From positions 1-64,000 of the forward strand of contig JAVDPD010000030.1 in assembly GCA_031296935.1 (NCBI GenBank): a stretch of DNA of 64,000 nt. Direction: 5' to 3'. Below the pieces are notes generated by a model. That model made no database searches and was not told the DNA's origin. It worked only from the letters and a program-made list of their open reading frames with translations. Made by a program: the position numbers and the translations under genes. Source of the DNA: Cerasicoccus maritimus (lineage in GTDB: Bacteria; Verrucomicrobiota; Verrucomicrobiia; Opitutales; Cerasicoccaceae). Below are positions 1 to 7,539 of the stretch, one piece after another; positions within the stretch are counted from its first letter, which is position 1; every line of letters begins with the position of its first letter.

Positions 1-57
1 AACGAAAATAGCCTGACACTTTAATCGACCAGACAGCACGATCTGTCAGATCAGATC

Positions 58-798
58 GTGGCTACTACAATTAAAGGTGCATTTGGAGAAGGCTTTGATG
101 CCAGCACTTATCTCAATCGGTTTTTCGATTTTGAATTTGGTTTGCCACGAGGTGATTTTAAAGCGTTTGCAAAAAGAATTACCGTAGAAAGGATTGCAAG
201 GTTGGTTGACAATGAAAGAGAGATAGACCCCAGCACGGTTACCTGTTTTGCGGAGTTCTTCAGCCATCATACATACGATAGAGATCTGATAATAAGAGAT
301 GGAAATAAATCTCTGCAGATTACGCCACGTGATGTTGAAAGGATTTTGAATCGCTTCAGTATTTTTATCGGCACGCTGGCACCCAGTAGCTTTTTGGTTC
401 AGAGAACAGGATTTATAATTATTGCTGGCCTTTTGACTAGTGAGAAAAATCGTATCATTGATGCTCTCCGCTATTGTCGAATGGGAGCCCCAGCAATAGA
501 TGCCATCGTGCGTGCAACTTGTCATAGTGATACCGTCAGTGAGATTAGCGCGAGCCTTGCAGCGATTTTTCTCCCAAACGTTAATCATGAGCAGCATAAA
601 CATATGGCACGACATGGGTTCTCCACAGGAGACATTACACAATACGCTAACGAAGTAAAATTGCACAACCTGAGCCCTGCTAGAATCCGTGATGCGTATT
701 CTTTTGCACTCCAAAGCCTCCCCATTGAACACGTTGATGGCGGTAAAATTTCTGACCATATAAGTGGTGAAGTAATTCGTCATCCCTCAGACTCCTAG
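58..798 (+). CDS. KAP-family P-loop NTPase, C-terminal fragment
   Basis: The 246 residues read like the C-terminal part of KAP P-loop NTPases: the stretch FGEGFDASTYLNRFFDFEF followed by ITPRDVERILNRF corresponds to the region after the ATPase core that ends in the family's conserved RDVER-type helix. KAP proteins are membrane-associated or defence-linked NTPases. Walker A and B are absent. The GTG at 58 is the first available start, but homology-like sequence seems to continue upstream to a TAA at 22, and all three frames are closed there, so the gene is 5'-truncated. It is AT-richer than the prophage genes beside it and its last few codons run antisense into the 3' end of the neighbouring phage gene. 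This suggests imported cargo that is now broken. Function is probably lost. Confidence 0.6.
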   Translation: MATTIKGAFGEGFDASTYLNRFFDFEFGLPRGDFKAFAKRITVERIARLVDNEREIDPSTVTCFAEFFSHHTYDRDLIIRDGNKSLQITPRDVERILNRFSIFIGTLAPSSFLVQRTGFIIIAGLLTSEKNRIIDALRYCRMGAPAIDAIVRATCHSDTVSEISASLAAIFLPNVNHEQHKHMARHGFSTGDITQYANEVKLHNLSPARIRDAYSFALQSLPIEHVDGGKISDHISGEVIRHPSDS

Positions 799-1116
799 CT
801 CCAGTTCGGTCTGACACTCGCGGGCCAGGCGTTGTTTGCGGTTAAAGTGGGCTTGGATTTCCCAGGGCTCGGCGGCGCGGTAGCTTGCGCCAGTGGTATT
901 GGCTGCCTGAGCGTCGGCCAAAACAACAAAGCCGAGCTGGTAAAGCTCAGTGGTTCGTGGCCGCAGTGACAGGATCGAAATGCCGCTACGCTCGGCGAGC
1001 TCCTCAGTGGAGCCCGGGCCGTGCTGCTGCCACGCCTCCAACACCTGAGCGCGAGACTTGCTCAAGCGCTCCTGGAGGCTTTCAAACGTGGCGTTGCGGT
1101 AATCGATCGGTTCCAT
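787..1116 (-). CDS. Phage winged-helix-like small protein
   Basis: A 109-aa protein whose centre (about residues 20-65) has the look of a winged helix: SRAQVLEAWQQHGPGSTEEL followed by AERSGISILSLRPRTTEL and a short hydrophobic beta segment LGFVVLAD. This is inference from pattern only. It is the last gene of the leftward early operon, beginning 36 bp after the preceding gene's end. Such small DNA-binding proteins are common at the distal end of Mu-like early regions. Its stop overlaps the antisense end of the KAP fragment. Confidence 0.55.
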   Translation of the reverse strand: MEPIDYRNATFESLQERLSKSRAQVLEAWQQHGPGSTEELAERSGISILSLRPRTTELYQLGFVVLADAQAANTTGASYRAAEPWEIQAHFNRKQRLARECQTELELGV

Positions 1117-1151
1117 GGCTTAACTGAATTGGCGTTGTTGTTCGCTGTGGC

Positions 1152-1610
1152 TTACTTCCAAAGGTTGAGGCGCATCCGGTTGGCTGCTTGGAGCGTTGCT
1201 TGGCGTAACGATTGCGGGAGCCCGTAGAATGTCGTCAGCTGCTGAATGCGATGGCTATCGAACCCGCAGTGCTGCCAGTATTGCGGATCTTCGCTGCAGG
1301 CGGCCTTGGCCGCGTCGCGCCATTGTTCGTTGGGCTCACGGTGGCCGGTGGGACCGGCGCCGCGTTCGCGTGCTGGGTTTGGTTTATAATTCGGGTCGGG
1401 AAAAATGCCCTGGTAGCCGTTGGCGATGCTGTGTTCGATCGCAGCGATCGCCGCCTCGGGGCCGAGGGTGGCGAGCTTCTTCAAGGCCATGCGTTGGGCG
1501 CGATCGGTGAAACGCTTGCGCATCTCAGAGCGATGGGCTTTCCACTCTTCCCAGGCGTCCTTAAAAGGCGCGGTGCAGAGCTCTTTCGGAATGATGACGT
1601 GCTCGGCCAC
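1152..1610 (-). CDS. Phage replication-type protein, unknown
   Basis: The reading frame stays open far upstream, but protein-like sequence begins only after position 1610, where a GTG lies 2 bp from the stop of the preceding gene; this start is preferred, giving 152 aa. The segment around residues 15-65 (WEEWKAHRSEMRKRFTDRAQ, LATLGPEAAIAAIEHSIANG, YQGIFPD) resembles the C-terminal helical element found in many phage replication-initiation proteins. No catalytic motif is visible. Co-directional and tightly spaced with its neighbours in the prophage early operon. Confidence 0.55.
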   Translation of the reverse strand: MAEHVIIPKELCTAPFKDAWEEWKAHRSEMRKRFTDRAQRMALKKLATLGPEAAIAAIEHSIANGYQGIFPDPNYKPNPARERGAGPTGHREPNEQWRDAAKAACSEDPQYWQHCGFDSHRIQQLTTFYGLPQSLRQATLQAANRMRLNLWK

Positions 1611-1612
1611 AA

Positions 1613-2164
1613 TTAAAACGGATCCGCTGACTTGGTGATTACTTTGTAAGGCAAAGTTGCCTGCTTGATCTTGGGCTTGGCTCGGGACTTCGCCCGGGCG
1701 CCGCCGACGCGGCGACGATTGCGAACAGTGAAGAGTAAGCTCCAGAGTTGCTTGGGGCTGGCGGCATCGAGGGCGCACTTGAACTGCCGGCGGCAGATCG
1801 CGCCCGGGTAGCCTGGGAAGTCCAGATTGCGCTCGTCGCAGCTGGCTTTGATGTTGTTGAGGGTCTGCAGCTGCTCTTCGTCGGCGTGGCGGAGGAGGTT
1901 TTTTAACGCGTCGCCACTGTCGCCGGCCAAGTCCTGGAAGTGCGCCAGGAGTCGCAGGTAATGCTCCTCGCTGACGGCTTGCGTGAGACTGCTGATGCCG
2001 ATGCATTGCTGCTGCTCCAGCTGACGCCAGAGCTCGAAGATCTTGCTCTTCGACAGTTCAGGATTCCGCTCCAGCCAGTCGTCGCGTCGGGACTCGTTGG
2101 AGTCCCAAGCGCGGCGAGCAGCCTGGCAGATGCGCATCTTCTGGGTGTTACTGAGGAGTTGCAT
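1613..2164 (-). CDS. Hypothetical phage early protein (183 aa)
   Basis: A helical, charged 183-aa protein with a basic C-terminal stretch (VRNRRRVGGARAKSRAKPKI, about residues 145-170) that could bind nucleic acid. I do not recognise the family. The N-terminal part (NPELSKSKIFELWRQLEQQQ) hints at a helix-turn-helix. It lies 17 bp downstream of the 71-aa gene and directly before the replication-type protein, so it belongs to the leftward early operon downstream of gam. A GemA-like regulator occupies a comparable place in Mu relatives, but the sequence does not clearly show that domain. Confidence 0.5.
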   Translation of the reverse strand: MQLLSNTQKMRICQAARRAWDSNESRRDDWLERNPELSKSKIFELWRQLEQQQCIGISSLTQAVSEEHYLRLLAHFQDLAGDSGDALKNLLRHADEEQLQTLNNIKASCDERNLDFPGYPGAICRRQFKCALDAASPKQLWSLLFTVRNRRRVGGARAKSRAKPKIKQATLPYKVITKSADPF

Positions 2165-2181
2165 GGCGTTTAAGTTGCGAG

Positions 2182-2397
2182 TTACGAGTTGCGAGTTTTG
2201 AGTTCGTCAGGATTGGGATTGCTACCGAGTGCATCGCGCCAAGCGCTTTTCCATCCCTTGCCAACTCCAAGCGGCTCGACCGTGAGGGCGTCCCGCAAAA
2301 ATCCTACGACGCACATTCCGTCGTCGCGGCGACGGACCGCGACACCTCGGGGTCCGAGGTGGCAGCGGGCAATCGCGTTGGCTTCCTTCGCATTCAT
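2182..2397 (-). CDS. Small phage protein (71 aa)
   Basis: A 71-aa ORF starting 3 bp after the gam stop and co-directional with it. It contains RDDGMCVVGFLRDALTVEPL and GKGWKSAWRDALG, a pattern seen in small phage proteins that lack an assigned function. Tight spacing and phage-like composition support it being real; nothing indicates a role. Confidence 0.5.
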   Translation of the reverse strand: MNAKEANAIARCHLGPRGVAVRRRDDGMCVVGFLRDALTVEPLGVGKGWKSAWRDALGSNPNPDELKTRNS

Positions 2398-2400
2398 GAC

Positions 2401-2919
2401 CTAGGCGGCCGTGGCCTTCTTGGGTTCGGCTTTACCGAGGTCGACCTTGGCGGGCTTCACGTTGAAGCTGATGTTGCGCTTGCGGGTGACGCCGAGGTCG
2501 AGGAGTTCGTCGTCGCTCAGGGCGCCGAGGGCTTCCTTGTTGGGCTTGATCTCGATGCGGGTCAGCTCGTCCTGTTGGTGCGCTTTCTCGATCTGGCGCA
2601 GCGTGAAGGCTTCGTTACCGATTTCCAGGGAGACGCCCTCGGTGCGCTTGACGACTCCGTGAACGAGCTTGAGCGACTTTGCTTTCTCGAACCACTGCGG
2701 GTTGCGCTGGCAGGCTTCGGCGACAGAGTTTTGCGCCGCTTCGATCGCGGCGGAAATGTCGTCGTGCTGCGCGCGGTAGCGGTCTTTGATCGCGAGGATC
2801 TCGGAGTCGCAGTCGGCCTGCAGGGCTTCGAGGCGGTTCTGGCCTTCGGCAATGACCGATACCAGGTCGGACAGGTTTTGATAGTCGGGTGTTTCGGTGA
2901 TCTTTGTTTTCTTAGGCAT
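2401..2919 (-). CDS. gam: Mu Gam-like host-nuclease inhibitor
   Basis: A 172-aa protein matching the Mu Gam family in length and layout: a long coiled-coil N-terminal half (EGQNRLEALQADCDSEILAI and following) and a C-terminal half with WFEKAKSLKLVHGVVKRTEG and GVSLEI. Gam binds linear double-stranded DNA ends and protects transposing phage DNA from RecBCD-type exonucleases; it is a bacterial relative of Ku. Here it follows the MuB-like gene, the position it occupies in the early region of Mu-like phages. The coding sequence is intact. Confidence 0.85.
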   Translation of the reverse strand: MPKKTKITETPDYQNLSDLVSVIAEGQNRLEALQADCDSEILAIKDRYRAQHDDISAAIEAAQNSVAEACQRNPQWFEKAKSLKLVHGVVKRTEGVSLEIGNEAFTLRQIEKAHQQDELTRIEIKPNKEALGALSDDELLDLGVTRKRNISFNVKPAKVDLGKAEPKKATAA

Positions 2920-3973
2920 GGTTCCGTGTTGGTGCGTTGTGAGTTGCGAGTTGCGGGGTGTGGGTTGAGTTAGGCGACTTCGCCGCGGCGGCCGGAGCGA
3001 TCGGCGAGCTGGTGACAGATGTCGATAACCCGCTGGCCGGTGATCTCGGTTTGCGATTCGATGAAGGTGGCGTCGGCCACGTCGACGACGTCGGCGACAA
3101 AGGACAGATTGCCGTTGGCCTGACGACGGGCAGGATGCTGCGGGCGACGTCCTTGGCGTGGCCGTTGAAGCCTAGGCATTTCTTGAGATAGATTTCGACG
3201 TCCTCGGCGGTGGTGCCTTTGGCGTAGGTGTCGAAGATCGGCTTGATCGTCCGGCGCATCAGCTGGCGGGCCTCGGCGTGAGCGTCGTCACTGGCGAGCA
3301 CAACGCGGCGCCACAGCGTTGGATACGCCAGGATGACGAAGCGGCACGGCGTTTCGTTGACCAGCGTCTTGATGATCTTGAGCAGGACGACGCCGCCGTC
3401 GTGGGCCTCATCGATAAAGATGGTCTTGGGCTCGGCCTTGAGTTTTTCGACAACGCTGTCGAGCTGGTCATCGGACGAGACGCGCTCCTCCACACCAATG
3501 ACGCGACTGATGCCGCGGAGGATCTGCAGCTCGCGATTTTTCCAAGTTGGCCGGCAAACAACGTAAGCCGTTTCCTTGGGATGCTTGGCGCAGGTGTGGC
3601 GGGCGCAGACGCTCTTGCCCGCGCCTTCGTTGGCGAGCATGACGATGACGCGGCGGTCGCTTTTGCGTCCAGTCAGCAGCCGGTAGCGCACGTAAAAATC
3701 GCGGTAAACCGGCAGGTCTTCCCAAACGTTTTCGACGGGCGAACCGCCATCGAGCTCGGCGACCATGGCGCGGAGACGCGGCAAGGTTTTGCTGATGCTC
3801 ACTTCCTCGTATTTGCCTTCGAGGAGGCGATAAGTCCAGGTGCGCTCGCTGGTGAGGTATTGATTGTAGCGCGCCACAAAATCCCGTGGCGACAGGCCGA
3901 GGGCTTCCTGATGCCGCTTGATGCGGGCGATCAGCGCCTCCAGCTCTTCGAGTTGTTCTTGTTTCGTGCTCAT
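2912..3973 (-). CDS. MuB-like target-capture AAA ATPase, frameshifted
   Basis: The first about 285 residues form a MuB-like transposition accessory ATPase: an N-terminal helix-turn-helix-like part (residues about 25-60, SPRDFVARYNQYLTSERTWT), a P-loop ending GAGKS (117-121), and a Walker B DEAH (188-191). Such proteins polymerise on target DNA, deliver it to the transposase and provide target immunity. After VARSILPVV (near 3120) the frame turns into proline/serine-rich nonsense ending at 2912. A minus-one shift there restores NGNLSFVADVVDVADATF and a proper C-terminus ending at 2970. So a single base is missing, or the assembly has an error. The true gene most likely ends at 2970, 50 bp before gam. 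Confidence 0.8.
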   Translation of the reverse strand: MSTKQEQLEELEALIARIKRHQEALGLSPRDFVARYNQYLTSERTWTYRLLEGKYEEVSISKTLPRLRAMVAELDGGSPVENVWEDLPVYRDFYVRYRLLTGRKSDRRVIVMLANEGAGKSVCARHTCAKHPKETAYVVCRPTWKNRELQILRGISRVIGVEERVSSDDQLDSVVEKLKAEPKTIFIDEAHDGGVVLLKIIKTLVNETPCRFVILAYPTLWRRVVLASDDAHAEARQLMRRTIKPIFDTYAKGTTAEDVEIYLKKCLGFNGHAKDVARSILPVVRPTAICPLSPTSSTWPTPPSSNRKPRSPASGLSTSVTSSPIAPAAAAKSPNSTHTPQLATHNAPTRNHA

Positions 3974-4000
3974 TGTGTTCCGTGGTTCGTTTTAAAAAAG

Positions 4001-5833
4001 TTAGTAATCCACCGTCGCGAAGAGCGGGTTGCTGCGGCGGGTTGGTTTGCTCGGCTTGCGTTCGTTGCGCTGCCCAGTTGATTGGCCGCCACGTTCGCTG
4101 GCTCCGGCGGCATGCCGGCTCTCCGGTGCAGCGGGACGCTGCTGCCCTTGCTTGATCTCGGCAACGTTGCCGCGGCCGTCGCGGATGTGGTGCGTGGTCT
4201 TGGCGGCGGACTGGCGGCGGCCGAATGGCGAGATCTCGCGGTAAAGCAGGCGGCAAAGTTTCTGGTAGCGTGACTTGCGATCGAAGCCATCGCGGGATTC
4301 TGCGTTGCGGCGATCGGCGAGCGAAAACTGCGGGACGTTGTCCACCGGCTCAGCGATGCCGATGAACTCACCTTCGCGCAAGCCGAGGCGGTTGCGGGCG
4401 CCATCGCGGGGCTCGGCGTTGATCAGGGCGGCGCCGCGCTCGGGGTCGGCGGGATCGAAGGCGACCTTGACCTTCCAGCCGGTGCCGAGGCGGGCCAGCT
4501 CTTCATGGAAGAACCAGTAACGCGCGCCAAACTCCTCGCAGCGAATCGACACCAGGCCACCGCTGACGGAGACGACGCGGATCTCCGGCTGGACGCGCCA
4601 GGACTCTTCCAGCGTGGGCTGGCGGAGCGGGTGCTGGCCGACGTGGCGATGCCAGATGTCGTCGGGGTTCCAGACGTCGAGGCCGTAGAGCTCGCGGGCG
4701 CGGGCCGCGTTGTAAACATCGCCTTCCAGCGGGTCGTTGTTGCAGAAGGCCAGCGCAGCGTCGATGCGGCTGGTGACTTCGGCCAAGCTGCAGAAGTGTT
4801 GGCGCGGATCCTTGCGGCCGTCGCGGCAGACCAGCCACAGCTTGTTGGCTTCCTCAAATTCGCCACGCTTGCGGCCGAGGTGGACGCCGTCCAGGGCGAG
4901 CGCCTTCTGCAGGTGGTTGAGGCGGTTTTCGATAAACTTGCCCTTGGAGGTTTGGGCGTGGGTGATCCGGCAAAGGCGGGAGTCGGCCCCGATCTCCTCG
5001 ACGTCTTTGGCCTCCCAGGCGCCATGCTCAAAGCGGAGCACCTCGGGCACGCCCACGCTGTGGAATACCTGGTTGATCGCCCAGCGGATATCCTTGGCAC
5101 GGTAGGCGTCGCTGTAGCGCAGCACCAGCGAGTAAGCCACGAAGCGGGCGCTGCCGATATCGATCCACGGGATGAGCTGGGCGCGGAAAGCGCGGACGCC
5201 GTGACGCGCGGCGCAGGGGTCGGCCGAGTCGGGCCAGTCGATCCAAAACGGCTCGTTGAGGTGCATGTCGTCGGCCTCAAAGCAGACGCCTGGGACGATG
5301 GGCTTCTCGGCGCCTGTGGCGTCGATGTAGGTGAGGTCGCGCGGCTGGCTGTAGCCGGCGAGGTCGAACGTTTTCGGACCACGGTGCAGGCGCTTGGACT
5401 CGACGGTGACGCGGGCCTGGCGCTTGAGCGTGGGCGTGATGGTGTGCTTACTTTTGCGGGTTTTCAAAATGACTTCGCGGACCTCGTCGGGGCAGTCCTC
5501 GCTATGGGCGAAGATCCGGAGCGCGAAGCTAACGCTGACGCGCTTGCCTGGATTGGGGTCGCTCTTGAGCACGATTTCCTGGACGCGCTGCTGCTGCGCC
5601 GGCGTCAGTTCGGCGAGCGGTTTGCGGCCTTTCTGGAAGTGCCGCGGGATCAGGCCGTCGAGGCCTTCCTGCTCATAGGCGCGACGGTAGCGGCTCAGCG
5701 TGGCCGCGCTCTCGCCCAGCAACGCAGCCGCGCGGTTCTGGCTGTGGCCCTGCTCGTTGGTCAGATTGAGCAAGGTCACGACCAGGTCGCGGCGACGTTG
5801 GGCTTCGATGAGGGCGCGGTCTTCGGGAGTCAT
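4001..5833 (-). CDS. MuA-like DDE transposase
   Basis: The open frame extends upstream to 6088, but the ATG at 5833 overlaps the stop of the preceding gene by one base and begins clean protein (MTPEDRALIEAQRRRD), giving 610 aa, close to MuA (663). Residues about 25-60 form a helix-turn-helix (GHSQNRAAALLGESAATLSR). The integrase core follows, with the first acidic pair at D188/D189 (CFEADDMHLN) and the last glutamate at E302 (KGKFIENRLN). The middle position reads FEHGAWE (E269), where Asp-x-Gly is usual. A beta-barrel-like domain and a basic tail (from about 500) follow. It should carry out end binding, nicking and strand transfer with the adjacent ATPase. Confidence 0.88.
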   Translation of the reverse strand: MTPEDRALIEAQRRRDLVVTLLNLTNEQGHSQNRAAALLGESAATLSRYRRAYEQEGLDGLIPRHFQKGRKPLAELTPAQQQRVQEIVLKSDPNPGKRVSVSFALRIFAHSEDCPDEVREVILKTRKSKHTITPTLKRQARVTVESKRLHRGPKTFDLAGYSQPRDLTYIDATGAEKPIVPGVCFEADDMHLNEPFWIDWPDSADPCAARHGVRAFRAQLIPWIDIGSARFVAYSLVLRYSDAYRAKDIRWAINQVFHSVGVPEVLRFEHGAWEAKDVEEIGADSRLCRITHAQTSKGKFIENRLNHLQKALALDGVHLGRKRGEFEEANKLWLVCRDGRKDPRQHFCSLAEVTSRIDAALAFCNNDPLEGDVYNAARARELYGLDVWNPDDIWHRHVGQHPLRQPTLEESWRVQPEIRVVSVSGGLVSIRCEEFGARYWFFHEELARLGTGWKVKVAFDPADPERGAALINAEPRDGARNRLGLREGEFIGIAEPVDNVPQFSLADRRNAESRDGFDRKSRYQKLCRLLYREISPFGRRQSAAKTTHHIRDGRGNVAEIKQGQQRPAAPESRHAAGASERGGQSTGQRNERKPSKPTRRSNPLFATVDY

Positions 5834-6129
5834 TAGTATTCGATTACGTGGGTTACGGTTTCGGGTTTGCGCGTGCCTTCGGGGATCTCGGTTTCCGGCG
5901 TCTTGTTGAGATTCGCCAGCAAGGTCTTGTTCTCGGCAGTCCAGGCAAACGGGTTCTTGGCGCGGCGGACGGTGGCCTTGTCGCTGAAAAACTTTTCCTT
6001 CAACAACTCGGCGACGTGATCGGCATCGCGAGCCCAGGTGCAGCTGATGCTGTACTGAGCGCCGACGCCGATCGCATACCAGGTGCAACCATCGTTGCGG
6101 GTGCGGACAAAGAGTTGGCTCCTAGGCAT
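5833..6129 (-). CDS. Hypothetical phage early protein (98 aa)
   Basis: A small protein starting at the ATG at 6129 (MPRSQLFVRTRND); five more residues are possible upstream. It has aromatic/cysteine-containing beta-like segments (CTWYAIGVGAQYSISCTWAR) followed by a charged helix. Its TAA shares one base with the transposase ATG, so the two are translationally coupled. No known domain recognised; the position just upstream of A suggests an early regulatory or accessory role (inference). Confidence 0.55.
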   Translation of the reverse strand: MPRSQLFVRTRNDGCTWYAIGVGAQYSISCTWARDADHVAELLKEKFFSDKATVRRAKNPFAWTAENKTLLANLNKTPETEIPEGTRKPETVTHVIEY

Positions 6130-6370
6130 TGTCTTTCCCTTCAATTTCCAGACGACCGTAGGACTGCTTTCGTTTTACTGCCGGCGATGGTTGCTCCAGG
6201 CCTTCGCGATTGCGGCCGACGTGGCTGGCGAGCATCCGTAGGCCGGCCAGGATGCGGTTTGGCTGCGGGCCGGTAATGGCGATCGAATCGCCGCTACGCA
6301 GGCGGACCGCCGCGGTGTAGTGACCGCGACGGTTGCATGCTGATAGCGTAATGTGCGGATCTTCGCTCAT
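6122..6370 (-). CDS. Hypothetical small phage protein (82 aa)
   Basis: An 82-aa ORF overlapping both neighbours: its ATG overlaps the stop of the upstream RHH gene in an ATGA, and its end overlaps the next gene by 8 bp. It reads HITLSACNRRGHYTAAVRLR and then a SGDSIAITG turn, with a lysine/arginine-rich tail. Coupled overlaps in a phage operon make it likely to be translated; function unknown. Confidence 0.5.
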   Translation of the reverse strand: MSEDPHITLSACNRRGHYTAAVRLRSGDSIAITGPQPNRILAGLRMLASHVGRNREGLEQPSPAVKRKQSYGRLEIEGKDNA

Positions 6371-6540
6371 TGTTTGGCGGGCACGCTGTTGTCGAGTGCC
6401 GTAGCAATGAAGTTGGAGCGGTTGCGGTTTTCCGCCGCCGCTGCTGCGTCAATGCGATCGATGAGCTCCTGGGGGAGGCTGATCGAGATTTGTGTCTTAC
6501 CAGGCGCGCGGCCGTTGTTCTTGTTGGTTCCTTTGCTCAT
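6367..6540 (-). CDS. Phage ribbon-helix-helix DNA-binding protein
   Basis: A 57-aa ORF read directly from the minus strand (ATG at 6540, TGA at 6369-6367). It carries a complete ribbon-helix-helix signature: beta strand KTQISISLP, helix QELIDRIDAAAAAENR, and helix 2 NRSNFIATAL. The block GRAPGKTQISISLP and the block ENRNRSNFIAT are identical to the host protein at 24186-24395. RHH proteins dimerise and bind operator DNA through the strand. Located at the promoter-proximal end of the transposition operon, it could be an early-operon regulator. Its ATGA overlap with the next gene supports the end. Confidence 0.8.
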   Translation of the reverse strand: MSKGTNKNNGRAPGKTQISISLPQELIDRIDAAAAAENRNRSNFIATALDNSVPAKQ

Positions 6541-6543
6541 GTT

Positions 6544-6879
6544 CTATCCGTGGTTGTGGGTTAGCTCGGGACTCGTGACCCGTAGGCGGGCGTCGAGGCC
6601 GAAAAAGTCAGAGAAGATCACCACGCAGCGGAGGCTCTGCAGTTGATTTGCATGAAAGCCGCAGTGGACGGCGAAGCTGTCTTTGGTGACGTGGAAACTC
6701 ACCTCGCCGATCCGGAGCTCGACCGTGACGACGTTGACGCCACGACGCCGGCAGATCGCCAAAGCCTCTTCCGCCGTGATGTCGATCCACTCCCCCAGCG
6801 GCGGCAACGGCACCGGCAACGTGCCGTTGCATCCAGAGGCGCCTGCGGCGCGGGGCTTGTCTGGCGCAAGGCTACTCAT
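6544..6879 (-). CDS. Hypothetical phage early protein (111 aa)
   Basis: First gene of the leftward early operon. The ATG at 6879 is preferred (MSSLAPDKPRAAGAS); 12 further residues would be possible upstream. Predicted as a small alpha/beta protein: WIDITAEEALAICRRRGVNV then a beta-rich part (VELRIGEVSFHVTK, FAVHCGFHANQ). No family recognised. It ends 3 bp before the RHH gene, so co-transcribed. The promoter of the operon should lie in 6880-6936, between this gene and the divergent membrane-protein gene. Confidence 0.5.
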   Translation of the reverse strand: MSSLAPDKPRAAGASGCNGTLPVPLPPLGEWIDITAEEALAICRRRGVNVVTVELRIGEVSFHVTKDSFAVHCGFHANQLQSLRCVVIFSDFFGLDARLRVTSPELTHNHG

Positions 6880-6936
6880 CGCAAGACCTCGCTGTTTGTA
6901 ATTGCCGCCCCACAAAAAAAAGGGTTGGATGGCAGC

Positions 6937-7539
6937 ATGACGGCATGGGAAATTATTAAGGACATTCCAACATGGGTAGGTATCGTAGCCGGAACCATTA
7001 TCACTGGTGGGTTTGCCGTATTAACCGCCATGATTGCTAGGAATGGGACTTTGAAGGCTAAGCAGATGGAAATTGACGCTACTCGTGAAGCCGTTCCGAA
7101 GCTGAATTTGGCTAGCCCTAGCGATAAAAGGCCGCTGCTAATCACATATCTATACGCACTAGACAAACGCAATAAGGCAGCTAACGAAGCAATTGCACCG
7201 TGGCTAAATGTTGCCTCAATCAGAGAATCATTTTTAACAGCCCGAAAGAAGTATGAACGGCAGTTGATGTGTGATCGTTTGAAGCGTTTCGCGCTGCTTT
7301 TTATCCTGCCTACAAGCTCAATTCTTCTGGGATTGAATATGGAACAACTGAATGACATGGGAAACATCGGTTTAGCAATTAGGGCCATACTAGGAATGTG
7401 CATTGGTGGGTCGCTGGGTAGCCTACTTGCGACGTGTTATTTGTTTACTACTGTAAGTTATGATTTCGCTTTTAAGCCGGAAGACTCAGGTTCAGCTCCG
7501 ACTTCAGCTCATCCGGAAGCTCCGCCAGCAGACCAGTGA
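6937..7539 (+). CDS. AT-rich membrane protein, prophage cargo
   Basis: A 200-aa protein starting at ATG 6937 with an N-terminal membrane segment (about residues 13-33, TWVGIVAGTIITGGFAVLTA) and two more near 115-130 (FALLFILPTSSILLG) and 140-165 (IGLAIRAILGMCIGGSLGSL); the middle is soluble and charged. No family recognised. It is transcribed opposite to the early genes and is visibly AT-richer, which fits a phage moron. The last about 22 codons are antisense to the 3' end of the next gene, so its natural C-terminus may have been lost on insertion. A role in membrane-level phage exclusion is possible but not shown. Confidence 0.55.
   Translation: MTAWEIIKDIPTWVGIVAGTIITGGFAVLTAMIARNGTLKAKQMEIDATREAVPKLNLASPSDKRPLLITYLYALDKRNKAANEAIAPWLNVASIRESFLTARKKYERQLMCDRLKRFALLFILPTSSILLGLNMEQLNDMGNIGLAIRAILGMCIGGSLGSLLATCYLFTTVSYDFAFKPEDSGSAPTSAHPEAPPADQ

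Noticed and set aside
46..783. Long minus-strand ORF opposite the KAP fragment
   Set aside because: Composition is typical antisense noise (many Cys, Ser, Ile, Asn) and the plus strand gives recognisable KAP sequence.
4423..5382. Long minus-strand ORF in another frame over the transposase
   Set aside because: Ser/Arg/Pro/Thr-rich shadow reading in GC-rich DNA; the transposase frame has the DDE core.
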